64,000 nt of DNA, taken from Tamaricihabitans halophyticus. GTDB taxonomy: Bacteria; Actinomycetota; Actinomycetes; Mycobacteriales; Pseudonocardiaceae. The stretch spans positions 1-64,000 of the forward strand of contig NZ_SLXQ01000006.1 of assembly GCF_004340875.1 (NCBI RefSeq), in the 5' to 3' direction. This document shows positions 7,695-15,863 of this stretch, piece by piece. The position numbers and the translations under genes are program-made. The notes under the pieces are model-generated. The model made no database searches. It saw only the letters and a list, made by a program, of their open reading frames with translations, and was not told where the DNA came from. The first letter of the stretch is position 1, and every line of letters begins with the position of its first letter.

Positions 7695-8276
7695 TCAGAG
7701 ATCCTCGTTGTCCGCGCCGGTCGCCAGATCCGACCAGAACGGGACGTACTCCCGCGCCGTACCGGTGTCACGCTGCCCACCGCCGAATTCCCGGTGCACG
7801 TAGTCGAGTAGGTGCGTGCCGTAGTAAATGACGTCGGTCTGGTACACGGAGAACACCGGAACACCCCGACGATCGGTGTTACCAGGCAGGTAGCGGTGCG
7901 AGAACACCGGCACCAGCTTGGGCACCTCGGCGAACCGCTCAGTGGCGATCCGGAGTGCCGCATCGAGACCCGCTGGCCGCGGCCCCCAGGACTCCGGCCA
8001 GAAACCGGCGTGCTCCACATCGAACAGTACGCCTTCGGCTGGCCAGGCCAACCGGCGACGAAGCTCCTCTTCCGGGTCCTCCCGCCAGTCAACCCAGCTG
8101 TCACCGAGCGGGAGGATCGCGGACAGCAACGCACGATGATCCGGCGCGAACCGGAAACCGAACCGCCCCTCGACCGAGTCCAACTCGTCTTCGCTCAGAC
8201 CGGGGCTGATCCGCACCCCGCCCCGCTTCAGCGCGTCGACCGCACGATCAACCATCGTCTCGTCGTCTCGGTCCAT
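7695..8276 (-). CDS. SMI1/KNR4 (SUKH)-like hypothetical protein
   Basis: 193 residues from the ATG at 8276; a start 16 codons further upstream is possible. Acidic soluble protein. The N-terminal E-D-E-L-D-S-V-E-x-R-F-G-F-R-F-A-P-D-H segment and the later WPAEGVLFDVEHAGFWPESW and F-S-V-Y-Q-T-D-V-I-Y-Y-G blocks resemble actinobacterial SUKH-type proteins. SUKH members are often toxin-immunity proteins, but no polymorphic toxin gene is adjacent, so an immunity role is not supported here. It converges on the DUF2848 gene (15-bp gap) and follows the NmrA-type gene on the same strand. Confidence 0.5.
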   Translation of the reverse strand: MDRDDETMVDRAVDALKRGGVRISPGLSEDELDSVEGRFGFRFAPDHRALLSAILPLGDSWVDWREDPEEELRRRLAWPAEGVLFDVEHAGFWPESWGPRPAGLDAALRIATERFAEVPKLVPVFSHRYLPGNTDRRGVPVFSVYQTDVIYYGTHLLDYVHREFGGGQRDTGTAREYVPFWSDLATGADNEDL

Positions 8277-8308
8277 CAGCCCAGCATGACTCAGCGAGGC
8301 AAGCTGTC

Positions 8309-9157
8309 TTAGCCGAGCCGCCACCCTCCCTCGGCCGCGGTGGCGGAGGCGAACTCCGCGAAGCTTCGCGGTGGGCGCCCGAGCGCACGCCAGACGCCGT
8401 CGGAGACGTACTCGTCGGTCCCAGCCCGAAGCGGCTCGAGGACATCCGCGAAGACTTCGGCTTCTGCTCGCGCCACGCCCTGCTGAACGAGTTCCGCCAC
8501 ATATTCGTCGACTGTGAGCGGGACGTACTCGATATCCCTGCCGGCCGCCGCGGAAATGGTGGCTACCGCCTCGTCCAGGGACACCGCCTTGGGGCCGGAC
8601 AGCTCATAGACCGCGCCCGCATGCCGATCATCGGTCAGCGCGGCGACCACAACCTCGGCGATATCCTCGGCGTCGATGAAACTGGCCGCACCATCGCCGC
8701 CGGGCAGCCGCAACTGCCCGCTTGCGATGGCCTCGACAAAGAACCCCTCGCTGAAGTTCTGCGCGAACCACCCCGGCCTGCTAATCGTCCACTTCAGACC
8801 ACTTTCCCGCACGGCTGCCTCGCTGTCCTGGATGGCCTCGAGCACACCGTCTTCGTCGCGCACATAGTCCGGGTTGTCGATACCCCGCCCCGAGGCCAGT
8901 ACGAGCCGTCGCACACCATGATGTATCGCCCGCTCCACGAACGGACGAACCAGCTTCGTGCCGTCTATCTGTACAATGTAGACGGATTGCGTGCCTTCCA
9001 GAGCAGCGTCCCAGGTACCGCTGTCCGTCCAGTCGAAGACCTGCTCGCCATTGCGTGCCGCCGCGCGAACCGGCAAACCCGACGCCCGCAGTTGACGGAC
9101 GACACGACGGCCAGACTTACCGGTAGCCCCGGTTACCAGAATCGGTTGTTCAGTCAT
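8309..9157 (-). CDS. NmrA-like NAD(P)-binding (atypical SDR) protein
   Basis: 282 residues from the ATG at 9157; the open frame extends 40 codons upstream into the divergent regulator but without support. ILVTGATGKSGRRVV is the G-x-x-G-x-x-G cofactor motif. The rest (SVYIVQID, RRLVLASGRG, WTISRPGWFAQNFSE) matches the NmrA/QorB-like group, which lacks the classical Y-x-x-x-K catalytic pair. Members act as NAD(P)H:quinone reductases or redox sensors. It is divergent from an AraC regulator, an arrangement often seen for inducible members of this group, so the AraC protein is its likely activator. Confidence 0.75.
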   Translation of the reverse strand: MTEQPILVTGATGKSGRRVVRQLRASGLPVRAAARNGEQVFDWTDSGTWDAALEGTQSVYIVQIDGTKLVRPFVERAIHHGVRRLVLASGRGIDNPDYVRDEDGVLEAIQDSEAAVRESGLKWTISRPGWFAQNFSEGFFVEAIASGQLRLPGGDGAASFIDAEDIAEVVVAALTDDRHAGAVYELSGPKAVSLDEAVATISAAAGRDIEYVPLTVDEYVAELVQQGVARAEAEVFADVLEPLRAGTDEYVSDGVWRALGRPPRSFAEFASATAAEGGWRLG

Positions 9158-9219
9158 AGCCACAGTCAATCCCGAAGAACCGAGACGATCCATGGCTGAT
9201 GAGCTACATCTGATGTCTA

Positions 9220-9233
9220 ATCGTCTACGATTG
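9220..9233. promoter_or_regulatory. Palindrome in the NmrA-type / AraC divergent promoter
   Basis: AATCGT-CT-ACGATT, ending 4 bp before the AraC start codon. The 80-bp intergenic region must hold both promoters, so the site could serve autoregulation. Confidence 0.45.
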
Positions 9234-9237
9234 TCGT

Positions 9238-10158
9238 ATGGATGCCGTTTCCGAGGTGCTGGCCGATGTGCGCGCACGTGGCGCCGTGTTCCGGCGCGCG
9301 ATCATCCAGCCGCCATGGGCGCTACGGATGGCCAGCGGTGTCCCGTTGACGCTGGCCACCATGCTGCACGGCAGCGCCTGGATCCTGCCCGAACATCAGG
9401 AACCCGTGCGAATCCAGGTTGGCGATATCGCCATCGTCCGCGGCGACACGCCCTACGTAGTGGCCGACAGCCCCACAACCGCCCCCACGCAGGTTGTGAC
9501 CAGCGCAGATTTCTGCACCACGAACGAGGACACCGGAGTCTGCGGCGAGCCAGCCGAGGAGCCGTCCGTGCTGGTCAGTGGTGCTTTCGAGAACTGGGGC
9601 GAGCTGAGCGAACGGCTGCTGCACACCCTGCCCGCCGTGCTGGTTGTACCGGCGGACGACCTTCCCGCCGCCTCCGTGCGGATGCTCGACGAGGAGGTCA
9701 GCCGTGCTCGACCCGGGCAGCAGCTGGTGCTCGATCGACTGCTGGACCTGCTGCTGGTGTCCGCGCTGCGCAGCTGGTTCGAGACCGCCAGCGCCGCGGT
9801 ACCCGCCTGGTGCCAGGCGCTGGACGACCCGATCGCGGGTGCCGGGCTGCGCCTGCTGCATGACAACCCAACCCACCCATGGACGGTCGCGGAACTGGCG
9901 ACCAAGGTCGGCGTCTCGCGTGCCGCCTTCGCCCGGCGGTTCACCGCGTTGATCGGCGAACCGCCAATGTCCTACCTCACTGGCTGGCGAGTCGCCCTGG
10001 CCGCTGATCTACTCAGGAAAACCGACCATACGGTGGACTCGATCGCCAGAAAAGTAGGCTACGCCAACGCATTCGCACTGAGCGTGGCCTTCAAACGACT
10101 CCGCGGCACCCGACCGAGCGAGTACCGCAACGCGAACCACGATTCCCCGAGCCTGTGA
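9238..10158 (+). CDS. AraC-family transcriptional regulator (cupin-6 type)
   Basis: 306 residues. N-terminal cupin-like sensor domain (about 1-180; PPWALRMASGVPLTLATMLHGSAW and G-D-I-A-I-V-R-G-D-T-P-Y) followed by a C-terminal double helix-turn-helix (about 200-298): HPWTVAELATKVGVSRAAFA and V-D-S-I-A-R-K-V-G-Y-A-N-A-F-A-L-S-V-A-F-K-R. This architecture is common in actinobacterial regulators of divergent short-chain dehydrogenases. The palindrome just before the ATG and the short leader suggest tight or leaderless expression. Confidence 0.85.
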   Translation: MDAVSEVLADVRARGAVFRRAIIQPPWALRMASGVPLTLATMLHGSAWILPEHQEPVRIQVGDIAIVRGDTPYVVADSPTTAPTQVVTSADFCTTNEDTGVCGEPAEEPSVLVSGAFENWGELSERLLHTLPAVLVVPADDLPAASVRMLDEEVSRARPGQQLVLDRLLDLLLVSALRSWFETASAAVPAWCQALDDPIAGAGLRLLHDNPTHPWTVAELATKVGVSRAAFARRFTALIGEPPMSYLTGWRVALAADLLRKTDHTVDSIARKVGYANAFALSVAFKRLRGTRPSEYRNANHDSPSL

Positions 10159-10221
10159 CATTCACGCGCCTTGGCCGCCAGTAGACCACCGGCGCGCGCC
10201 GAGTGCGCTACGTTGCCGGCT

Positions 10222-11583
10222 ATGGACACCCGGGACTCGACGGTAGCGGCGGCGCAACCCGCCGCGATCGACCAGAACGAACCCGACTGGACCAGCTGGC
10301 GGCGGCCAGGGCCAACCGGGGCACAGCAGCACCAGGACATCTGGATCGGCCTGTGCACCACGGCGGCAGCCGTCCTGGTGCTGATCCTGGTGAACAGCAT
10401 CGGCGCGTTCGTCTTCGGGGAAGTGCCGTCCTTCCCGGAACAGCTGCTCTGGTGCGTCGCGGTCACGCTGCCGCTCACCGTACGTCGTCGGTTCCCGCTC
10501 GCCGTCCTGCTCATCATCGGTGCACTGTTCATCGCCGCACAGGCCAGGCAGACCGGCGACAACTTCGTGCCGTCCGTCGCGCTGTTCCTCGCCATCTACA
10601 CCAGCGGCGCATGGGAACGGAACCGGACCGTCGCCCGCTGGTCCCGAGTCGGAGTGATCGCGGCGATGTTCGCCTGGCTCGGCATCGGCCTGCTGCGCTA
10701 CATCGTCGCGCCACCCACCTTCGAGCGGGCCGCCGGTCCACTCGACCCCGTACTGGCAGCCGTGCTCTACGACATCGTGTTCAATCTGCTGTTCTTCCTT
10801 TCCGCCTATTTCTTCGGGAACATGGCGTGGACGTCTGCCCGCCGGCTGGCCGAGCTGGAACACCGGGCGAGCCAGCTGCGTGAGTCGCAGGAACAGAACG
10901 TGCGCGGCGCGATCGTCGCCGAACGCATCCGGATCGCCCGTGACCTACACGATGTCGTGGCGCATCACGTGTCGGTGATGGGCGTACAGGCCGGTGCCGC
11001 GCGCCGCGTGCTGGACAGCGACCGCGAACTCGCGCGGACCGCGCTGCGGACGGTCGAGCAGACCGCGCGCACCGCGATCAGCGAGCTCCGCGGCCTGCTG
11101 AGCGTGTTACGCGCCGAATCAACCAAAACGCCGGATGTCGACGAACCCGAGCAGTCCGAACACGGCTCGTCTCCCGGCCTTGACCAGCTGCCCGAACTGG
11201 TCGAGCGCACCCGGTCGGCCGGCCTCGAGGTCAGCTACGGCACGTACGGCGAGCAGCGCCCGATCTCCGAAGCAATGGCGCTCTCCGCGTACCGGATCGT
11301 CCAAGAAGCACTGACCAATGTGGTCAAACATGCGGGCGCGAGCCAGGCCGATGTACGGGTGCGGTTCCTCGCCAGCGCGCTCGAGGTCGAGGTCACTGAC
11401 GACGGCCGGCGCGGAAAGACCGCCATGCGCGCGACGACCCGCGGTTTCGGCCTTGCCGGCATGCGCGAACGGGTCGCGGTACACGGTGGCGAGCTCGAAG
11501 CCGGCAACCGGGACGGCTCCGGGTACCGGGTCCGCGCCAGCCTGCCCATCCCCGCCACCGACAACCAGGAGTACGTCCAGTGA
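10222..11583 (+). CDS. Sensor histidine kinase (NarL-partner, HisKA_3 type)
   Basis: 453 residues from the ATG at 10222; the open frame starts 17 codons earlier. Four to five N-terminal membrane helices (about residues 40-205), then a HisKA_3 dimerisation domain with ARDLHDVVAHHVSVMGVQAG, where the first His (about 243) is phosphorylated, and a C-terminal ATPase domain with EALTNVVKHA (N box) and GFGLAGMRERV (G box). There is little extracytoplasmic sequence, as in intramembrane-sensing kinases. It overlaps the response regulator by 4 bp and lies just upstream of an ABC exporter, which the pair probably controls. Confidence 0.9.
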   Translation: MDTRDSTVAAAQPAAIDQNEPDWTSWRRPGPTGAQQHQDIWIGLCTTAAAVLVLILVNSIGAFVFGEVPSFPEQLLWCVAVTLPLTVRRRFPLAVLLIIGALFIAAQARQTGDNFVPSVALFLAIYTSGAWERNRTVARWSRVGVIAAMFAWLGIGLLRYIVAPPTFERAAGPLDPVLAAVLYDIVFNLLFFLSAYFFGNMAWTSARRLAELEHRASQLRESQEQNVRGAIVAERIRIARDLHDVVAHHVSVMGVQAGAARRVLDSDRELARTALRTVEQTARTAISELRGLLSVLRAESTKTPDVDEPEQSEHGSSPGLDQLPELVERTRSAGLEVSYGTYGEQRPISEAMALSAYRIVQEALTNVVKHAGASQADVRVRFLASALEVEVTDDGRRGKTAMRATTRGFGLAGMRERVAVHGGELEAGNRDGSGYRVRASLPIPATDNQEYVQ

Positions 11584-12281
11584 CCGTCAACCCGGAAATG
11601 TCAGAACCACTTCGCGTGGTGCTCGTTGACGACCAGGAGCTGGTTCGCGCCGGCTTTCGGGTCATCCTCGGAGCGGAACCCGATATCGAGGTCGTCGGCG
11701 AGGCCAGCAACGGCGTCACCGCGATCAGCGAGGTCGCCAGGCTTCGGCCGGACGTCGTGCTGATGGACGTGCAGATGCCGGAAATGGACGGGCTGGCCGC
11801 GACAGGTCAGATCCTTGGCGATACCGATGCCGGATACCTGCCGAAGATCGTCATCCTCACCACCTTTGACGACGAGAACTACCTGTTCGAAGCGTTGCGC
11901 GCCGGCGCGAGCGGGTTCCTGCTGAAGAACTCGGCGCCAGAGGACCTCGTCGAATCGGTGCGCATCGTCGCGCGCGGCGATGCGCTGCTCTCACCCGAGG
12001 TCACCCGCAGGGTCATCACCCGATTCGCCGGCCTGGCGCCCGCCGACAACCAGCCGGCCGCGGACTACCGGCCGCCAGAGCTGACCGAGCGCGAGTACGA
12101 AGTACTGATACTGCTCGCGCGCGGATCAAGCAACGCGGAGATCGCCGCGCAGCTGTACCTCGGCGAGACGACGGTGAAGACACACGTTTCCAGGGTGCTG
12201 ACCAAACTGGATCTACGGGACCGCACGCACGCGGTGGTCTTCGCCTACGAGAAGGGCATCGTCACCCCGGGCAGTGCCTAG
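11580..12281 (+). CDS. LuxR/NarL-type response regulator
   Basis: 233 residues from a GTG that overlaps the kinase stop by 4 bp. Receiver domain (about 11-130): acidic pocket V-D-D-Q, phosphoacceptor Asp63 in LMDVQMPEMDG, conserved Lys116 in FLLKNSAP. Output domain: LTEREYEVLILLARGSSNAE followed by V-K-T-H-V-S-R-V-L-T-K-L, the LuxR helix-turn-helix. It should act as a dimeric activator. The ABC exporter 78 bp downstream is the likely target, by analogy with many actinobacterial kinase-regulator-ABC loci. Confidence 0.92.
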   Translation: MTVNPEMSEPLRVVLVDDQELVRAGFRVILGAEPDIEVVGEASNGVTAISEVARLRPDVVLMDVQMPEMDGLAATGQILGDTDAGYLPKIVILTTFDDENYLFEALRAGASGFLLKNSAPEDLVESVRIVARGDALLSPEVTRRVITRFAGLAPADNQPAADYRPPELTEREYEVLILLARGSSNAEIAAQLYLGETTVKTHVSRVLTKLDLRDRTHAVVFAYEKGIVTPGSA

Positions 12282-12359
12282 TATCCATCGCGCGGAGGAC
12301 CCCAAGATCGCTCGCTGGCCGGACGCCAGCCGGCCGGCGCGAAAGCTAGCGTTTACGCC

Positions 12360-13250
12360 ATGCTGCAAGTGAAATCGGTCAGCCGCAGCTTCGGCGACCA
12401 CCGTGTTCTGCAGGACATCTCCTTCGATGTCCGCCCTGGCCGGATGACCGGCTTCGTTGGCGCCAACGGTTCCGGCAAGACCACGACGATGCGGATCATT
12501 CTTGGGGTACTCGCCGCCCATGGCGGCGCCGTGACCTGGCGTGATACTCCGGTTACCCAGCCAGTCCGGCAACGGTTCGGCTATATGCCGGAAGAGCGGG
12601 GCCTGTACCCTAAGATGAAGATCGCCGAGCAGATCACCTGGTTCGCGCGGCTGCATGGGCTGGATCAGGCGACGGCACGCCGGAACACCGATCGGCTGCT
12701 CGCCCAGCTCGATCTGACCGAGCGGGCGAACGAAGCCCTGGAGAATCTCTCGCTCGGCAACCAGCAGCGCGTACAGATCGCCGCCGCGCTGGTCCACGAA
12801 CCGGAGATGCTGATCTTGGATGAGCCGTTCTCCGGGCTCGATCCGATCGCCGTGGAGGTCGTACTCGCGGTACTCAGGGAGCACGCGGCGGCTGGCGTTC
12901 CAGTACTGTTCTCCAGCCACCAGCTCGAACTGGTCGAGCGGTTGTGCGACGACCTGGTGATCCTTTCCGGCGGCAACATCGCGGCCGCCGGTGGCCGCGA
13001 TGAGCTACGCGGCCGGTTCGGCACCGAGCGATTTGAACTCGTGGTGGACACCGATGCCGGTTGGCTGCGCGACCAGCCTGACGTGCGGATCGTGGATATC
13101 GACGGACCGCGGGCGGTTTTCGAGCTGAGTTCCACCGCAGGGCCACAGGCTGATCAGGAAGTGCTGCGCGCCGCCATGCAGCGTGGCCAGGTCCGCACCT
13201 TCGCTCCCGTCATCCCCTCGCTCAGCGAGATCTTCAAGGAGGCCGTCTGA
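12360..13250 (+). CDS. ABC transporter ATP-binding protein (NatA-like)
   Basis: 296 residues. Walker A GANGSGKTTT (35-44), Q-loop region QRFGYMPEERGLYP, signature LSLGNQQR (130-137) and Walker B MLILDEPFSGLDP (150-162), with the switch His in FSSHQLELVE. A C-terminal extension of about 80 residues resembles the DUF4162 domain of NatA-type exporters. Its stop overlaps the permease start by 1 bp, so the two are translationally coupled. The product would power a homodimeric ABC-2 exporter for sodium, a drug or a peptide; the substrate is not evident. Confidence 0.92.
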   Translation: MLQVKSVSRSFGDHRVLQDISFDVRPGRMTGFVGANGSGKTTTMRIILGVLAAHGGAVTWRDTPVTQPVRQRFGYMPEERGLYPKMKIAEQITWFARLHGLDQATARRNTDRLLAQLDLTERANEALENLSLGNQQRVQIAAALVHEPEMLILDEPFSGLDPIAVEVVLAVLREHAAAGVPVLFSSHQLELVERLCDDLVILSGGNIAAAGGRDELRGRFGTERFELVVDTDAGWLRDQPDVRIVDIDGPRAVFELSSTAGPQADQEVLRAAMQRGQVRTFAPVIPSLSEIFKEAV

Positions 13251-14383
13251 TGACCACGACCGCGGCACCTGCGCGGCAGGCTCCGGAAACCGGCCAGCCG
13301 AAAGGCACCTCGTTCGCCAGCGCCACCTGGTTGGTCGCCGAGCGGGAGGTCAAATCCTTCCTGCGCACCAAGGGTTTCTGGATCGGCATCGGTGTCATCG
13401 TGGCCGCCCTGTTCGCGTTGTCCATTCTGCCCGGGCTGTTCGGGGGCGGGCAGACGTCCATCGCGGCGGTCGGCACCGACGCGAGCAGAACGTTGCAGGG
13501 ATCCGATCTCGAGGTGCGCCAGGTCGCGGATCGCCAAGAGGCCGAACAGCTGGTCCGCGCGGAGCAGGTCGATGCGGCGGTGTTACCGGACCTGACCGGG
13601 CAGTCCGCTACCGGCGTACGCGTCCTCGCGCTGTCCAGTCCACCAACCGATGTCATCGCCGCGTTGAATACCGCGCCGCCTGTCGATCTACTTGAAACAT
13701 CCGAAGTGGACGGGGCGCAGAGCACGATCGTCGTGATGGCGTTCAGTGTCGTGTTCATGATGTTCGCGATGGGTGGTATCGCGATCGCGCAGAGCACGGT
13801 AACCGAGAAGCAGACGCGAATCGTGGAGATCCTGGTTGCCACCATTCCGGTTCGCGCATTGCTGGCCGGCAAGATCCTGGGGCAGTTCCTGTTGACCCTG
13901 GGGCAACTCGTCATCGTCGCGGTAGCCGCGCCGATCGCACTACAGCTCGGTGGCCATACCGACCTGTTGCGCCTGATCGCTCCCGCACTCGGCTGGTTCA
14001 TCCCGTTCCTGCTGGTCGCGTTCGTGTTGCTGGCCTCGCTCTGGGCCGTAGCCGGCTCGCTGGTCAGCCGGCAGGAAGACCTCGGGTCGAGCATGTCCCT
14101 GGTGATGATCCTGGTGCTGGGGCCGTACTTCGGCGTGACGTTCTTCTCGGAAAACGAGACCGTGCTGACCGTACTGTCCTATGTGCCGTTTTCCGCCGGT
14201 CTGGCGATGCCGGTGCGGATGTTCAACGAACAGGCTCAGGTCTGGGAAGCGCTGCTGTCGCTCGGCATACTCGCCGCCTCCGTCGTACTGGTTGCCGCGC
14301 TGGCCACCCGGCTGTACTCCGGGTCGCTGCTGCAAACCGGCGGCAAGGTGGCGCTCAGCAAAGCCTGGCGCCGCGCCGACTGA
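13250..14383 (+). CDS. ABC-2 type transporter permease (NatB-like)
   Basis: 377 residues. One membrane helix near residues 40-60, a large extracytoplasmic domain (about 65-160), then five hydrophobic segments to about residue 365, the NatB/ABC-2 topology. TVTEKQTRIVEILVATIPVR in the middle is the cytoplasmic coupling segment typical of ABC-2 permeases. It pairs with the ATPase whose stop overlaps its ATG. A strong hairpin follows 7 bp after its stop, so the unit from the kinase to this gene probably ends here. Confidence 0.88.
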   Translation: MTTTAAPARQAPETGQPKGTSFASATWLVAEREVKSFLRTKGFWIGIGVIVAALFALSILPGLFGGGQTSIAAVGTDASRTLQGSDLEVRQVADRQEAEQLVRAEQVDAAVLPDLTGQSATGVRVLALSSPPTDVIAALNTAPPVDLLETSEVDGAQSTIVVMAFSVVFMMFAMGGIAIAQSTVTEKQTRIVEILVATIPVRALLAGKILGQFLLTLGQLVIVAVAAPIALQLGGHTDLLRLIAPALGWFIPFLLVAFVLLASLWAVAGSLVSRQEDLGSSMSLVMILVLGPYFGVTFFSENETVLTVLSYVPFSAGLAMPVRMFNEQAQVWEALLSLGILAASVVLVAALATRLYSGSLLQTGGKVALSKAWRRAD

Positions 14384-14389
14384 TCTCCT

Positions 14390-14429
14390 GGTGCCCCACT
14401 CGCTGCGGGTTATGGGCGGGTGGGGCACC
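14390..14429 (+). terminator. Hairpin after the ABC permease
   Basis: Perfect 10-bp arms GGTGCCCCAC (14390-14399) and GTGGGGCACC (14420-14429) around a 20-nt loop, followed by TTACG. No U-tract, as is usual for actinobacterial terminators. Confidence 0.65.
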
Positions 14430-14551
14430 TTACGTCGCGATCAGCGGCAAACTCCTCCGGCGGACAAGGCGACCTGGTAACTTCTGTGACACGAAGATCA
14501 CGTTCAGCGACGGTCTCGGTGCGCGGTACTTCCGGGGGAGGAACACGGTAG

Positions 14552-15316
14552 GTGAAAGCGGTAATTGGCGGTACGTTCGAACTGCCTCTTTGGGCACTTT
14601 CCGCCAGCATGCGCTGGGACAGCCTTGGTGAAAGCCATCCCGTCCTTGCCGGGCAGCCCGATTGGCAAGGCCCCGGGCAGACCACCGAGATCGATGCCAG
14701 AGCACGCGAAGTACTCGCCGCGGTCGGGCTGTACCAAGGCGATCGGCTGGATCCCCGGTTCCGCGACGCGCTGGTCGTACTGACCAGACCATCGGTGGAG
14801 TTTTCCTGCTGGGCAACCGATGCGCAGGGGCCCTACCGCATCCTGGTCGCCGCGATTGGCTCCGACGCCGTAGCACTGAGCAGGGCAGGCGATCTGGTCC
14901 GGCTGCAACCGGCACGGCCGGACGCGCTCGCCGAGGACCTTGTCGCGATGTTGCCGGACACCCAGCCGGCAAAGGCGCATGCGCTGAACGTGCCCAGATC
15001 GACCTTCGACAACCTGCTCAACCCGGCGCCGGGCGGAACTACGGGCCGAAGGGCTGACGAACATGCGGCCAAACAGTTGCGCGCGGCACTCGAACTACCC
15101 CGAACGCATACCGCCGAACTGCATGCCGCGACCCGTGATCGCTCGGGGGCCCGTAACCCCGCCGGCCGAGCAACCGTATTGGACACCGCCAAGGGCAGGT
15201 GGCTGATCCGGTCGAAGCAGAACGGCGCCAAGGGGGACGACTGGATCGTCGCCACACCAGCGACACCCCGCCTGTTGATCGACACCTTGTACGAGCTGCG
15301 CACCTCGGCCCGGTAA
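14552..15316 (+). CDS. EspG-like ESX secretion-associated protein
   Basis: 254 residues from a GTG preceded by GGGGGAGG. Soluble, with no signal peptide. The start LPLWALSASMRWDSLGESHPVL, the E-I-D-A-R-A-R-E-V-L-A-A-V-G-L stretch and the run of short beta strands that follows resemble EspG-family chaperones, which bind PE/PPE-like or WXG100 substrates of type VII secretion. No esx or ecc gene is in the window, so it is either an orphan paralog or serves a system elsewhere. The family assignment is from remembered sequence character. The intergenic repeat starts in its stop-codon region. Confidence 0.55.
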   Translation: MKAVIGGTFELPLWALSASMRWDSLGESHPVLAGQPDWQGPGQTTEIDARAREVLAAVGLYQGDRLDPRFRDALVVLTRPSVEFSCWATDAQGPYRILVAAIGSDAVALSRAGDLVRLQPARPDALAEDLVAMLPDTQPAKAHALNVPRSTFDNLLNPAPGGTTGRRADEHAAKQLRAALELPRTHTAELHAATRDRSGARNPAGRATVLDTAKGRWLIRSKQNGAKGDDWIVATPATPRLLIDTLYELRTSAR

Positions 15317-15351
15317 CCGCAAGATCCTTAAAGAACGCGGTCACGGAGCGT
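15316..15351 (+). repeat. Dispersed intergenic repeat, copy 3 (module A plus tail)
   Basis: ACCGC-AAGATCCTTAAAGAA-CGCGGT followed by CACGGAGCGT, so it joins the module A core to the tail of module B. It starts at the last base of the EspG-like gene's TAA. Confidence 0.82.
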
Positions 15352-15436
15352 CGTGTCGTGGCCTCACCGACCGGGGCGCTGGTCACCCACGCGAGCCGGG
15401 CCGTACACCGCCCGCGCATATGTTGTACTCGAACAC

Positions 15437-15787
15437 ATGAGCGAATTATCGAACCTTTCGGTAGGCACCACGCAACGACGGATCGCCGAACTGGCCGATG
15501 AATGGCGAGCAATCGCCAGGGCATGCCCCCGCTGGATGTTGGAAGACCGGCAAGGCGAGGTGGTGCTCATCGACTCCTGGTTCGGCGACCCACTGGTCAC
15601 CCTGCACGGCCCACAGCGCGCGGCCCTCGGTCGCTACTTCCGTGCGCTGCACTGCGACGCGGGCAGCGCGCTCGCCGAAGTGCTCTGGCTGATCGGGCAG
15701 GGCGGCGGCGACCAGCGGGTGCGCCGACAAGCGCTGGAACTCTTCCGCGCGATGGGCCTGGCCGAACCCGCCCCACCCGCGAAGTAG
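15437..15787 (+). CDS. Small conserved-looking hypothetical protein
   Basis: 116 residues from the ATG at 15437; the frame is open further upstream into the repeat, but I prefer the start that begins MSELSNLSVGTTQRRIAELA. Soluble, mostly helical, mildly acidic, no recognised motif. WMLEDRQGEVVLIDSWFGDP looks like a beta-hairpin core. It lies alone between the repeat-carrying intergenic region and the TrkH gene, 76 bp upstream of the latter on the same strand. I do not recognise the family. Confidence 0.55.
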   Translation: MSELSNLSVGTTQRRIAELADEWRAIARACPRWMLEDRQGEVVLIDSWFGDPLVTLHGPQRAALGRYFRALHCDAGSALAEVLWLIGQGGGDQRVRRQALELFRAMGLAEPAPPAK

Positions 15788-15863
15788 CTTCGCGTATCAC
15801 CGGACTGCCGCAACCGGAGTGTCGCGGCCAGCGCGCGCCCTCGGGACATACGCTGAGGCAACA

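Noticed and set aside
7695-8276. Immunity gene of a polymorphic toxin system
   Set aside because: The SUKH-like fold alone is weak evidence and no toxin or secretion-linked gene adjoins it.
14468-14496. Crp-like site TGTGA...TCACG before the EspG-like gene
   Set aside because: The spacing between half-sites is 8 bp rather than 6, so it does not fit the Crp/GlxR geometry.
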